In this document: in pieces, positions 10,866-22,315 of the stretch
Layout of the letters: every line of letters starts with the position of its first letter
How positions within the stretch are numbered: the stretch's first letter is position 1
Origin: Chrysopilus asiliformis
Lineage: Eukaryota > Arthropoda > Insecta > Diptera > Rhagionidae
NCBI GenBank assembly: GCA_964034945.1
Contig: OZ035960.1
Coordinates: 70,452,994 to 70,516,993 of the forward strand
Reading direction: 5' to 3'
DNA: 64,000 nucleotides
Translations under genes and position numbers: made by a program
The notes under the pieces: generated by a model
Databases searched by the model: none
What the model was told of the DNA's origin: nothing
Seen by the model: only the letters and a program-made list of their open reading frames with translations

Positions 10866-12653
10866 ATGACTAGAGATCATAATATAAAGAGAACAAATTC
10901 ATATAAATATAAAAAGTTTGATTCGTTTAGCGCGCACGAAACTAGGCGTATTACAAGATCTTTAGCCAAGACACAACAAGTTCAATCACTCAATATGTTT
11001 AAAACTCCGCCTCCAAACTCCAAAGAGACTGCGAATAATGTTGCTAATGAGGGGTCACATATACCAGTACCCAATGAAGGAACTTCTTCAGGAGTTTTGA
11101 ATGCTGGAGCCGGTTCTCCATCCAATCTACCCGTTTATGGAAACGTGAACCCGGCTATATCCACAAATACAATGCCAAATCCCAATCCTCCTACTATGGG
11201 AGATGTCATGAAATATGTTCAGTCTGCAGTAGGTTACGCTAAAGCTTTTCATTCAAATCGTTTGAGCAACAGAATGGACACTTTGGAACAATCGATAGCT
11301 AAGTTAGAAACCCTAATTATTTCTTCCTTAACTTCTAACAGTCAAAATAATAATCCTCAAACTACTAACGCGTCTAATGCACCAGAAATTTCCGGTCCTG
11401 TGCAAGCAAATATTGAGACTCAAAATCGTGAGCAGCCCTTATTTAATTTAAATTCCGTTGCCCAGGTTACAACTTCTTCATCCCCAGCAATTTCTCACAA
11501 TATATCGACAAATAGCATCCTTAGTGTTAACAATCAAGCCTCAAATTTCAGTAGTTCGCCCTATGCCCAAAATGCCAATAAAGTGACAAAAAATTATCAA
11601 CTGCCACCCATGTCTCAACCTCCACCCACTTTTCATTTACCGACAGTATCTCAACAACCTACAATACAACAACCGCCACCAATGTTTCAAATGCCACCCA
11701 TGTATCCATGGTATCCACCATTCGATCAACATTTATATACTTCAGGTATCCCTCAAAATTTTCAAAGTCCGTCCCATTCTAATTACACCACATCTAAAAC
11801 AGATCGTCCCAGCAAGGTAGACAAATGGGGTATTAGTTTCGATGCTAGTCCCAAGTCTATACCAATCGAAAATTTCATCTTTCAGGTCGAATTCCTTAAA
11901 AATAGCCATGATACGCCTTGGCCTGAAGTCCTAAAAAATTTCCACCTCTTGTTACAAGGATTAGCTAAAGAGTGGTTTTGGCAATTCCTGAGGCAAAATC
12001 CAAACCCAGGTTGGGAGGAATTTAAACAGGCTCTTTTGCGACAATTTAAATCGACCGAGAACGATTTAGAACTAGCTGGTCATATTGTAGTGCGGAAACA
12101 AATGGCTCACGAGAACTTTGATGAATATTTTCGAGACATTTCAAAAATTTTGAATAAGATGAAAAAGAGGATACCTGATGATGAGCTTATTCCCATTATA
12201 AAGAAAAATCTAAAGCCCTGGCTTGCTCGCTTGATTTACCCTATGTCTATATCCACAATTCAGCAATTAAGGGATGCTTGCCGACATACTGAATTAGCCT
12301 TTCCGACGTTTGATTCATCTAGGTCCAAAAATATTCCATTGCCTACTCGTAAAGTCAGCGAACTCGCGTACGATTCTGGTAGTTCCGATGTTGAATATGA
12401 TGTCGAAGCTTTTAATTCATATACAAAGCAAACTCGTAGTAAGCCGACTAAAACTGATGTGGTATGCTGGAATTGTAAAGAGAAAGGGCATTATTTCATC
12501 GATTGTCCAGCAGATCAAACCAACACATTCTGTTTTAAATGTGGCGCGGAAAATGTGAAGTCTCCTAATTGCAGTGGCTGTAAAAAGGGAAACGGGCGCC
12601 GGAACGTTACTCGTCCGGGGGAGTCTCGTTCTACGGAAACGAACCCGGAGTAA
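10866..12653 (+). CDS. gag: Gypsy-1 Gag polyprotein
   Basis: The first ATG of the open frame is at 10866, giving about 595 residues. Order: a low-complexity N-terminal half rich in Pro/Ser/Asn/Gln (residues 40-300), the retrotransposon-gag capsid region (about 315-460, with PWPEVLKNFHLLLQGLAKEW), and a C-terminal nucleocapsid. The nucleocapsid has one canonical zinc knuckle (CWNCKEKGHYFIDC, C-X2-C-X4-H-X4-C) followed by a CFKCGA..CSGC cysteine cluster that is not a standard knuckle. It forms the particle that packages element RNA. It is intact and ends after the frameshift signal that links it to pol. An uninterrupted frame in an LTR element with low LTR divergence suggests recent activity. 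Confidence 0.92.
   Translation: MTRDHNIKRTNSYKYKKFDSFSAHETRRITRSLAKTQQVQSLNMFKTPPPNSKETANNVANEGSHIPVPNEGTSSGVLNAGAGSPSNLPVYGNVNPAISTNTMPNPNPPTMGDVMKYVQSAVGYAKAFHSNRLSNRMDTLEQSIAKLETLIISSLTSNSQNNNPQTTNASNAPEISGPVQANIETQNREQPLFNLNSVAQVTTSSSPAISHNISTNSILSVNNQASNFSSSPYAQNANKVTKNYQLPPMSQPPPTFHLPTVSQQPTIQQPPPMFQMPPMYPWYPPFDQHLYTSGIPQNFQSPSHSNYTTSKTDRPSKVDKWGISFDASPKSIPIENFIFQVEFLKNSHDTPWPEVLKNFHLLLQGLAKEWFWQFLRQNPNPGWEEFKQALLRQFKSTENDLELAGHIVVRKQMAHENFDEYFRDISKILNKMKKRIPDDELIPIIKKNLKPWLARLIYPMSISTIQQLRDACRHTELAFPTFDSSRSKNIPLPTRKVSELAYDSGSSDVEYDVEAFNSYTKQTRSKPTKTDVVCWNCKEKGHYFIDCPADQTNTFCFKCGAENVKSPNCSGCKKGNGRRNVTRPGESRSTETNPE
12587..12649 (+). promoter_or_regulatory. Predicted -1 ribosomal frameshift signal, gag-pol (Gypsy-1)
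   Basis: The heptamer GGGAAAC (12587-12593) is in the correct gag phase (G GGA AAC), the canonical X XXY YYZ slippery form. After a 5-nt spacer, CCGGA (12599-12603) can pair with TCCGG (12614-12618). An alternative stem pairs TCCGGG (12614-12619) with CCCGGA (12644-12649) around an inner TCGTT/AACGA stem. The -1 frame stays open from here into the protease, so Gag-Pol is explained without a separate start. Confidence 0.75.
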
Positions 12654-15600
12654 AATCATCCCCTTTTGAAGATTTCACTCCATATGCTTCCAATACGTCT
12701 AATTCGCTAAATAACATTGAAATTCTAAATAAAGATGAAACGAAAGTTGTTAGAACTCCGAAATTAACTCCTCTGAAACCATATCACATTCGCTTAAAAG
12801 AATACAACGAAATCCGAAATAAAATCTTTAGTGGGTATATGAAGCCACTATCCAAAAACGTTGTAAGAGCTCGAAATCGTTATCAAATACGTAAATGCAC
12901 ACGCAAAAGTATTGCCAGTACAGTATTGGATAAATCCACAGATGTCCGTCCGTATGCAAAAGTTAAAATCGAAAATACCGAAGTTTCGGGTTTATTGGAT
13001 AGTGGTGCAAGCATCACTTGCTTAGGGGGGAATTGTTTGGAATTTGTGAAACGGTTAAATTTAAAAATCTTTAATTATCCTTCAAAAATACGCACGGCAG
13101 ATGGAAATGGTCATAAAATAGTTGGGAAAGTGCGCGCATCAGTAACGTATAAGGGTCAAACGGAGCCTGTAAGTTTATATCTAGTTCCTGGTCTCGAACA
13201 AGACCTGTATTTGGGCGTCGATTTTTGGCGATTGTTTCACGTTGCGCCAAACCTAATTAGTTCCTTGGATATGGACTCCGAAAATACAGATCCTGCCAAA
13301 CATGTATTAACATCTTCACAAGAACGCCAGCTCGAAGTTATTAAAAATAAATTTTTGTGCTCAACGAAGTTTGGGTTGGGTCGGACAACGCTAGAGGAGC
13401 ACGTCATAGATACCGGAAACTCGGTCCCAGTAAAACAAAGACACTACCCTGTTTCTCCGGCGGTACAGGCTCTTCTATATGCGGAGGTGGACCGTATGCT
13501 TCAGTTGGGAGTAATTGAGGAAAGTGACAGCGCCTGGAGTAGTCCGGTTGTTCTGGTCAGGAAACCTGGCAAGAACCGGCTGTGCCTCGACTCCTGGAAA
13601 GTCAATTCTTTGACCCTGAAGGATGCGTATCCGCTTCCGCATATAGAGGGCCTGATGAGCCGCCTTCAAGACACGATCTACATCACTTCGATCGACTTGA
13701 AGGACGCGTTCTGGCAAATTCCGCTGGAAAAAGAGAGTAGAGCCAGAACTGCTTTTACTGTGCCAAGTAGGCCTCTTTATCAATTTACCGTTATGCCGTT
13801 TGGGCTATGTAATGCACCCCAACGGATGTGCCGGTTAATTGATAAAGTGATTCCTGCACAGCTTAAAGAAAGAGTTTTCGTTTATCTTGACGATCTCCTC
13901 ATCGTTGCTTCAGATTTTGAAACACACATCCGCCTCTTGGATGACGTCGCGTGCTGTCTTCGAAAGGCTAATTTAACAATAAATTTGCAGAAATCCCATT
14001 TCTGCATCAAGGAACTACGATATCTAGGGTTTATCGTGGGTGGTGGTCAGTTGAAGACTGATCCCGAAAAGGTAGCAGCAATCGAGAACTTTCCGACGCC
14101 AAAATCAGTCCGCCAAGTCCGCCGCTTTTTGGGCATGGCCGGGTGGTACCGGAAGTTCGTAAAAAATTATGCTACACTCGCTGCCCCACTTACGGATACG
14201 CTCAAAAAAGCTAAGACCTTTAAAATGACCCCCGAAGCTCTGCAAGCCTTCGATGCATTAAAACTTGCCCTAGTTTCTTCTCCCATATTAACGCATCCCG
14301 ATTTTAAGTCAGAATTCATCATTCAATGCGATGCTTCGTCGTTAGGTATTGGGGCTGTATTATTTCAGCTGGATGAGAAGGTTATCTCGTATTTTTCAAA
14401 AAGGTTGAATAAAGCACAAATGAACTATAGTGTCATGGAAAGGGAATGTCTGGCGGCTGTATTAGCTATTCACAAATTTCGTCCTTATGTAGAAGGAATG
14501 GCCTTCACCGTAATTACTGACCATGCCAGCTTGAAGTGGCTGATGGGCTTAAAAGATTTGTCTGGACGATTGGCTAGGTGGAGCCTGAAACTTCAGGGTT
14601 ACACTTTTAAAATTGAGCACAGAAAAGGCTCGCAAAACGTTGTGCCGGATACACTATCTAGGATCCATTTTGATGAGTTAAAAGTTGACAATCAAATAAT
14701 GCAACTTGACCTCGACTCTAGTGACTTCAAATCTGAAGAATATGTAGATCTAATTGCCACAATTAATAGCAATAAAGATCGGCTACCGGATTTAAGAATT
14801 GTCGATGGGTTTGTTTATAAAAGAACAATGTCGTACGATGGTGATCCCGTTAATGAAGAATTTTGCTGGAAATTGTGGGTGACTTCTAGCCTGACTCAAC
14901 CGTTGATAATCCAGGCCCATGACCCGCCTCATGCTGCGCACGGGGGTATCGCAAAAACCCTGTCAAGATTACGCGAATTTTTCTATTGGCCGAATATGCC
15001 TATTCAAGTTCGGAACTTTGTTTTGAATTGCTCTACCTGTAAAGAGACGAAATCTACGAACGCGATATTAAGACCAGCCATTGAAAACGAAACCATTACA
15101 GACCGACCATTCCAGAAATTGTACATAGATTTTCTCGGGCCATACCCGCGAACAAAATCGGGCAACTGTTTTATCTTTATAGTTCTCGACCACTTTTCTA
15201 AGTTCGTATTCTTAAAAGCCATGCGACAGGCAAACAGCAAAAACATTATTCGGTTTTTAGAGGATGAAGTTTTTCATAAATTTGGAGTTCCGCGTATTAT
15301 CCATTCTGATAATGGAAAATAGTTTTTATCGAAAGAATTTAGTACGTTATTGAGGAGATATGGAATTAGACATTTTAAAACAGCGAATTACGCACCACAA
15401 TCTAATGCGTCCGAGCGCGTTAATCGCTCGGTGATACAAGCAATCCGTGCCTATCTAAATGATGACCATCGAACCTGGGACGAAAATCTTAGCGAGATTG
15501 AGTGCGCATTAAGAACCAGTAAACATAGCGCGACCGACATGACTCCATATTATGCTATTTTTGGCACTAATATGGTCACTCACGGTAGTGCATATGAATT

Positions 15601-15946
15601 AACAGAAAAGTTGGGTTTACTGAACGACAGTGAATTTTATTGTCTTCCGAAAAACGAACGTTTAGAAATTATTCGGGCCAAAATTAAAGAAAACATTCAT
15701 AAAGCTTTTGAGAAATACTCGAAAACCTACAACCTTCGTGCCAGAAATGTAACCTTTTCACCCGGACAAACAGTGTTTCGAAGAAATTTCGTAATAAGCG
15801 ATAGGTCTAATAACATTAACGCGAAATTATGCTCGAAGTTCGTAAAATGTAGGATTTTAAAGCCGATTGGGAGAAATATGTATGAAATAGAAAACATGGA
15901 TGGGAAAAGCATAGGAGTTTTTCATGTAAAAGATCTAAAAGTATAA
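12594..15946 (+). pseudogene. pol: Gypsy-1 Pol (protease, RT, RNase H, integrase), one internal amber codon
   Basis: The pol frame is open from the frameshift site; its first ATG is at 12839. Counting from that ATG, an aspartic protease has LLDSGASITC (DSGA at residues 54-57). The reverse transcriptase has FVYLDDLLIV (YLDD at about nt 13882-13893). RNase H has QCDASSLGIG and TDHASLKW. The integrase has an HHCC finger (HDPPHAAHGG..CSTC) and D,D,E core residues in YIDFLGP, HSDNGK and NASERVNRSV. A TAG at 15320-15322 directly follows HSDNGK; the same frame then continues without break to 15946. This one base change truncates the integrase between the second Asp and the Glu. Otherwise the gene looks complete. 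Confidence 0.92.
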
Positions 15947-16175
15947 AATAACATTAATAGCATATTTATTTCGTATTTTAAAGTACATCATACCTCACAA
16001 ATTTTAACCTTTATATTCAATAGCCCGGCTTTCATACGTGGGCTCGGCACCACTACGATCCGCATATACCAGTAGTAACTTTCTAAATTTCCATCACACT
16101 TTAGCAACAATATTTTACAGAAACTGGTTTTTCAAATCCTTTTCCTGTCACAGGCTCAGTCAAAGTTTTTGATGT
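15947..16175 (+). other. Gypsy-1 sequence between pol and the 3' LTR
   Basis: There is no env or other ORF. I do not see an obvious polypurine tract directly before TGTAGCAG at 16176, which is unusual for this class. Confidence 0.5.
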
Positions 16176-18800
16176 TGTAGCAGTTCCCTGAAAATAAGAA
16201 AACAACTGAAATTTCGAACTAAAATAAAAGATTTGGTACTTAGCTTTTTCCGGTTGTTAAAGGAGCCGCTCCATTGCCATGACTTTTTACCATGACAAAA
16301 AAAATGAGACACATTTATGTGAAGATGCCTTGGCGAGAAAGGGAGATAAGAATCAACAGCAAAAATTTGTCGGCAAATGCAAAAATAATTTCTCCTCTTT
16401 TGTTATGGCGATTTCTAATACAATCACACATTGTCCCTGTAAGTGAATAGTAAGCACGGACACATTCAAACTGTTATTATAGCGTGATGTCATTTTTCTC
16501 CTTCGCATGCCAAAAGCTTTTTCTCAAAAGCTTTGTTACCATGCCAATTTGAACATTATATTCATAGCATAAGGTTTGATATTATTGCTATAAAGTTGTT
16601 AAACTGGAAGGGATAGCGTTTAACTTGTATTCAGTCATTCCTTTTTAGATCTACATAAGTCTATCTTGCTCTAGTTTCCTGCATTTTTTTGTCATGGTAA
16701 AAAGTCATGGCAATGGAGCGGCTCCTTAATTCTCCTCTGATGATCAAGAAAAACTCAGCAACCCAACATGGAATATTCGGGAGCCTCCTTCGGGATGATC
16801 TCTCCAGATTGTCTTGAAAGGAATAATAGGGAAATGAAATTTCATCGGGACAGTTTTGACTTGCTTCTAAATCACTCGTCCGCTTGATGTTTTCTTAAGG
16901 AAACTAAATAAATTAAATATACTAAATCTGTATAATATTAAATAACGGCTTACTTACCAATAAATCTTATCCAGGGAAAAATCCATCAAATCCAAATCAC
17001 AGATAATACCTAAAACACAAAAATTAAATTAATATAAAAAAATGTGAAAACACAATGAAACTTGATTTTGACATTTATAAAATAAACAAACCGAGCTTTA
17101 AAATAAATTCGAATAGGATGGCGCTGTTGATGAATTCTTCGGAAACATGTTGCTAATGATTTATATTCACCACAATTGTCCATTCAACTAAAATACATAA
17201 TACATCAGATTGTTGAAATTTGAGAGAAAAAAAAAATAAATTAAACATATTAAGCTTACCACGTGTAACCTAAGGTGTCCAACTTTTAATTAAAACATCG
17301 TTTCAAATTTACCAGATTTCGCTGACTTGGGTTGTGTCTCGGCTAAACTGACTTGTAATGGAAATTTTACAAGGAATAACAATTAGATATTTTCTCTTTG
17401 ATTTATAATATAAGCCGACAGTTTGTTTGGCAAATTTTGAAACTTTTCCGCACATTTAACTAATAAATTATCTTCCAAATTAAAATTACTCAAGATCCAG
17501 TCATGTACTAAATTTTTGTAGCCACAATGAAAAATACACTTTCTTTCAAGGAATCCTGGATGCGTTTTAGCGTCGTACTGACGCGATTAATGTAATCTGT
17601 TACACTAATTAGAATATGGTCTAAAATTTTGTGAGATTATCTTAATCATGTTCATTTTGTCTTGATCTCTGGCTGAGAAAGGTTTTAACTTCAAAACCTC
17701 CCCAAATTAAGTGAAAATTTGAGTAGTAAAATTCTAATTGTGGTAAAAAAGTTAATACTTTTTAAAATTCGCTATAAAGTGATTCATGCTCGATACATCA
17801 CCGGATAATTCCGATTTTTCTAATATACGTCGAACCGTCAAATTAGTGACATAATTTATGAAAAGTCAGTAGAGCATGCACCATATATTTTCTTTCGTCG
17901 AACACAAGGACATATACATGGACATTTAACCACGTTTTATTTTTCTTGGCGACTTTCATAGTTCCTGCAAGATAAAACTATCCAACTCGCACGAATCCCA
18001 CACAATCAACGCATAAATTTAAAAATAATAAATTTAAAATTTGTACATTAACTGCATTTCTGAAGTGTAAAGTGGAAACCACGTTTTCTTACATAAACCG
18101 GTTTAGTAGACGCATACAGTAATATTGAAACTGTTGTTTCGGGGTTTCTTTTAAATTGGCCAATTTCAAAGTATATTGCGACGAAAAATAATCTGAAAAA
18201 TTACTTTACCAAATTTACTACGTGGTTAACTACTCAGCGTACTTAATTTCATTTTTATTATTGTCTAAAGCATTAGGAATTTTATTGCATGTGTTGTTAA
18301 ATTATTTTTGCTACAACTTATATTTATTATATTATATATCATTATTTATTCACTATTATATTTTGAAGATTTGTGCATGTTATTTAAGTATTCCATGAAA
18401 TAAATTAATATAAATAAATTATGTATAAATTAAACGAAACAAATTTTTTTCACTAAACTCAAGTGAAACGTATTAACATGATTTGCTAAGTTTATTAGGG
18501 GTGGGTGGATGCAGCTACGGGGATGAGTGTGTCTCAGGTAAAAATCGCAATGGGAAATTAAATGGCAATAGATTTTAAATTTTATTTATAATCCTTCTTC
18601 AGAGTTAAGCGTCGAGAAAATGAGATCTCTTCCTAGACAGCATGAATTCTTTGTCGATCGAGGTTTCTTATGGGAAAGAAGGAAAAGAACCCACCCATTT
18701 CCGGCGAGCTATAGCCGTTTTTACTAGCATGCTGTCGACTCCCTTCTGCTCCCTACAACAACAACAACAACTACATTTGAAAATCCAACCCTCGGTTACA
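16176..18800 (+). repeat. Gypsy-1 3' LTR
   Basis: It runs TGTAGCAG..GGTTACA, 2625 bp including a 475-bp MITE; without the MITE and its TTAA it is about 2146 bp. It keeps the empty site of the hAT element. It contains a (CAA)n stretch near its end (18757-18771). Confidence 0.92.
16261..16735. mobile_element. MITE flanked by TTAA in the 3' LTR
   Basis: Perfect TIRs of about 43 bp start (A)GGAGCCGCTCCATTGCCATG. The flanks are TTAA at 16257-16260 and 16736-16739, and the 5' LTR shows the empty site ('gttgttaattctcctctg', about 3517). TTAA targets are used by piggyBac and Kolobok elements; which family mobilised this one is not shown. No ORF. Confidence 0.88.
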
Positions 18801-19379
18801 ATCATCATGTGCCACAAGTGAAATTGTTTTGGAGTTTGGATCCTGTATTTGGCAACCAATCATACGACAAACAATGCCGTGGAATATCTTCCTTCGGTTT
18901 AAATCAAATTTTCATATCGCAAACAATGACACGTTAGAGTCGGGTGATAAATTTGCAAAAGTGCGACCATTATTGGTACAGTGTTTGGATAGTGCTGCGG
19001 TAAATGCCTGGAAATTACACTGCTTCGTGGCTACGTCTGCCAAGACAAAACCGATGCCCCAGTTAGATTTCAAGAATGTCATTGTGAAGCACCTTCTTTT
19101 TGCGTCGGAGGACTTACTGCTGGATGATGCGCCAAATAAAAATGATAACGCAACAGGAGATGTTTACCATCCGAACAATCTACCACATGTGACCGGTATG
19201 TACGTTCCAATCAAAACTGGAACCCCCGTCGCTGTATTGTTTGCACACCAAAAGCCACAGTTTTTGTATGTGAAAAGTGTAACGTGCACGTTCACCCAGA
19301 GAACTGCTTCAAAACATTTCATGAAAAGAAACGATATTATCTTGATCGCAGACAAAGCCGCACATTAGTTTATTCATGA
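18801..19379 (+). pseudogene. piggyBac-type transposase relic, copy B (3' part)
   Basis: This is the second tandem copy, resuming at the Gypsy-1 target site. It encodes the same blocks as copy A from the SLDPVFG region onward. It has the same deletion of the catalytic region and the same frame break before the CIVC..CEKC cysteine-rich domain, so both defects pre-date the duplication. A one-base deletion at about 18855 adds another shift. The 5' piece of this copy is at 3376-3437. The element right end with TTAA is at 19708-19711. Confidence 0.85.
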
Positions 19380-19707
19380 TTTTTCTCAAATAAATGTTTG
19401 AAACTCATTCAATTTTGCTTTTTATACTTACCTGATATTATTAATCTTACCTTGCAATATTCCCTGCCCTTATACCTACCTAAATACTTACCATTTACAA
19501 AGAAACTAAACAAAAAGAAATTTGTACTGAAGAAAAAATGAAAAGTGCTATGGGTCCCAGCGTGTGGTTGACCACACGGCTAATAACTTCCGGAAAAAAA
19601 ACCAAACAAATTAATTTTTTGCAGGGATGATTTTTAGCATAAAAGAAGACGTTCCTGAAAAATTCATCATAAAATTCCAGCGTTGAAAATTTCCGGTCCT
19701 TAATGGG

Positions 19708-19946
19708 TTAAGATCGGATCACCCAATTCGAAGATGTGAAAGCCGCACCCCAATCGGTTGAATGGTTCGAAAGTTATCAGGGAAGGGGTACCGAAGGAGA
19801 AGGGGAGGTCAATAAAAAGTAACCTATGTCACTCGGGAATAGTGTAGCTTTCTATCAGTGAAAGAATTTTCAGAATCGGATCAGTGGTTCCAGAGATTAC
19901 CCTGAACTAACAAACAAACAAACTTTACCTCTTTATATAATTAGTA
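19708..19946 (+). repeat. RTE-like non-LTR 3' end (copy 2)
   Basis: Tandem-duplicate counterpart of 2137-2393, with only two to three CAAA units before 'tttacctctttatataatta'. Confidence 0.5.
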
Positions 19947-21106
19947 CACTCATACCTCGCTTTACGGTCTAGATACGTTCCGGGAAAGTTGGCCGTAAAG
20001 CGAAAAGCCGTATAACGAATCAATTATTTTCATACAAACCCATAGAAATTCAATAGGATCCGTTCAAAATTTTTTTTAAATGACGTAGTTTTTAGTTTAA
20101 AATACATTTTTTCTTTTTATTTCATTTAAAAATGCTTACATACAAAATAAGAATACATAACAATATAAGGATAACTTCAATAACAAAAAAAAATCATATG
20201 TTCATAAAAAGATAACTTAAAAAAATTTAAAAAATTCATATGCACATGTCCATATACATACATAATAAAAAACATAATTTAAAATGTTTAGAAGAATCGG
20301 TAAGCTGCAAGATCCCGTCATGACACACAAAAATGAATTACACCAGTGTGTTTAGAATGATAACCATACGGGTATAAAAATAATTAATTTTTGCATGTCC
20401 GTTCGTCCGTCTGACCGTCTGACCGTCTGTGGCGCGGATTGCGGGTGCACGAACAGATTTGAAATTTTACGCAGATTCGTTTTTCGTAAAATGCAAGGCT
20501 AAGTTCGTTCATGGGCAAAAATGGACCATTAATGAGCAAAAATGGACCATACGTACGAAAAAGTTTTTTGCGAATATCTCAAAAACGGTGCATCTTATCA
20601 AAAAAGTTCAAAAACAAAAGTTATTTAGGATATGATTCTGCATAACACTCCCATACATTAAAATCCGATTGGAATAAATTTTAAAAAATCTGAATGAAAA
20701 GTTTGACTTCAAAGTGGAATTTCGACACAACTGGAGTGGGATTCCGTAACTTGCTTCAAGCGTTTGTTTCGAGTTAGAAGAAAAAGTAATATTCGCTGTC
20801 TCTGTTTCGACCAAAATAAATTACAGGGCAAAACAGAGCTAGCGAATACTACTTTTTCTTCTAACTCGATACAAACGCTTGAAACAAGTTATGGAATATC
20901 ACTCCTGTTCGCCGTTCACTTAAATCACCATACGGGTTTTCAATAATTGCCAGATTGGCAAATATAGCTTTTATTTTTTTTTGCGATTTTTTTTTGGGCC
21001 GTATAACGAAACATTTTGGGCCGTAAATCGAAAAAGTGCCATAATTAAAGAAGGCCGTTATAGCGAAAAGCCGTATAAAGAGCGGCCGTATATCGAGGTA
21101 TGAGTG
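19947..21106 (+). mobile_element. pogo/mariner-like MITE, complete copy
   Basis: The TIR CACTCATACCTCG matches the inverse ..CGAGGTATGAGTG, flanked by TA (19945-19946 and 21107-21108). Inner inverted motifs repeat 'ggccgta' and 'aaagcgaaaagccgtata' at both ends. It carries a copy of dispersed repeat R (20297-20985). No transposase. The acctcg..tacgg terminus resembles pogo/Tigger-type ends. Confidence 0.8.
20297..20985 (+). repeat. Dispersed repeat R, copy in the MITE
   Basis: Family R is defined by 'gatcccgtcat.acacac', 'caccagtgtgtttagaatga', a (GTCC/GTCT)n tract, 'ctcaaaaacggtgcatctta' and an end in 'caccatacggg'. Complete copies end in an imperfect inverted repeat CCCGTATGGTGA. Copies lie near 2740-3375, here, 22552-23075, 23880-24365, 32366-33427 (interrupted), 54013-54610 and 63620-63880. 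It has no coding capacity. Confidence 0.7.
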
Positions 21107-22315
21107 TATATAGATAAAAGAAATTGTTTGATCTAGAATAAATCAGTTATTGTTCAACAGCTAACTCGAGTTTTACTTTTCACCTAAGATTCCCCCTACC
21201 CAAGGTAAAGATCTTAGGCTTCGATAAGTAATTTATAATACAGTTAACTAAAGACATCGCCAGGCTCTCATTCCCCCCACCAGCGGTAAGGAACAGACCT
21301 GTGGTGAGACCAATCTAAAGTCGGCCTGTACAATATCATACGGCAAAATAAAATGAGACAGAAAATTTCTGAACAGCACGTGACTTTGTTATACAACAAA
21401 AAATCATTTTTTTTTTTGAAAATATACAGCAAAATAAAATTACACAGAAAATTTCTGAACAGCACGTGGCATTCTTATACAGAAAAAATTAAATATCTCT
21501 AGCCATTTTTTGTATAAGAAAATCATGTGCTGCTCAGGAATTCAAACCTTAATATGCATATTGACTTTTATTTAAAATTTACTGTTTATTAGCATATATT
21601 TTCGAAATTTCAGGTTGAAAAATATATAGGTATAAATCAGAGTTGGGCGTATTCAATTCAAAATTGAATGCATTCAAAATTCCATTCACATTCACTTACT
21701 GAATGGTATTTGAAATTTATACTCCATTACCATTCAGTAGTGAATGGTAATGGCCAAAAAATTCAACTCTCCATTCACTGAATGGGAATGTAAATCCATT
21801 TCCATTCCCATTCGATTTGAGTTGAGATTTTATAATTTTAAGTGAATGGTAATTCAATTTAGTCAAATGATTTTTTGGAAAAATGCTCGAAATCGATCGA
21901 AATGAGGGAAAAAGTTAATTTGCCTCAAGACGACAGGACCGATTTTTATGATCCATATCACAATGGATAGGGATCAGTGTGGCTTATAGTACTAGATATG
22001 AGGCATTCTAGAAAACCAATATGGCGGCTGTTAGACGATTTTTCGAAATTTTAGCGCTAAGGGGGTAAAGGGGGTTTGGGTGTTTTTAAACAGTGATTTT
22101 CGCCATGAATCCTGCTCAATAGGAGGCTGAAAAGTATCACTCGGGGGTTTTTGGGGTCGCTGATCACGAATCCGGTGTTAGATTTTCAAAATTCAAAAGG
22201 GAAGGTCCTGTAAGGATAATGCAAATGCAAGAAATAACTGTTAGAAAATAAACGTGTTCCGGGAAAAAATATCATCAGGGGGTTTTCGGGGTCGCTGATC
22301 ACGAATCTATATATT
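21107..22315. repeat. Repeat mosaic without genes
   Basis: 21330-21540 has about three units of a 75-bp family containing 'cacgtg' and 'tttctgaacagcacgtg', also at 52610-52810, 54690-54890 and 63240-63450. 21640-21860 ('gagttgggcgtattcaattc', many 'ccattcac' motifs) looks like a truncated hAT-MITE end. 21890-22315 is related to the 121-bp Helitron-associated repeat. Nothing recognised in 21120-21320. Confidence 0.55.

Larger units (their letters stand above)
3438..18800 (+). mobile_element. Gypsy-1: Ty3/Gypsy LTR retrotransposon with nested insertions
   Basis: The complete element has LTRs, a primer-binding site, gag and pol, flanked by the 4-bp TSD ATCA (3434-3437 and 18801-18804). The uninterrupted target can be read in piggyBac copy A at about 1225 ('ggatatcatcatgtgcc'). 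No env is present. Long LTRs (about 2.1 kb) with a tRNA-Lys-type primer site are known for the Osvaldo/Ulysses group of Gypsy elements; assignment to that group is inference. Confidence 0.93.

Noticed and set aside
15947..16175. Possible short env or accessory gene in Gypsy-1
   Set aside because: Too short and without an open frame; the 3' LTR starts at 16176.
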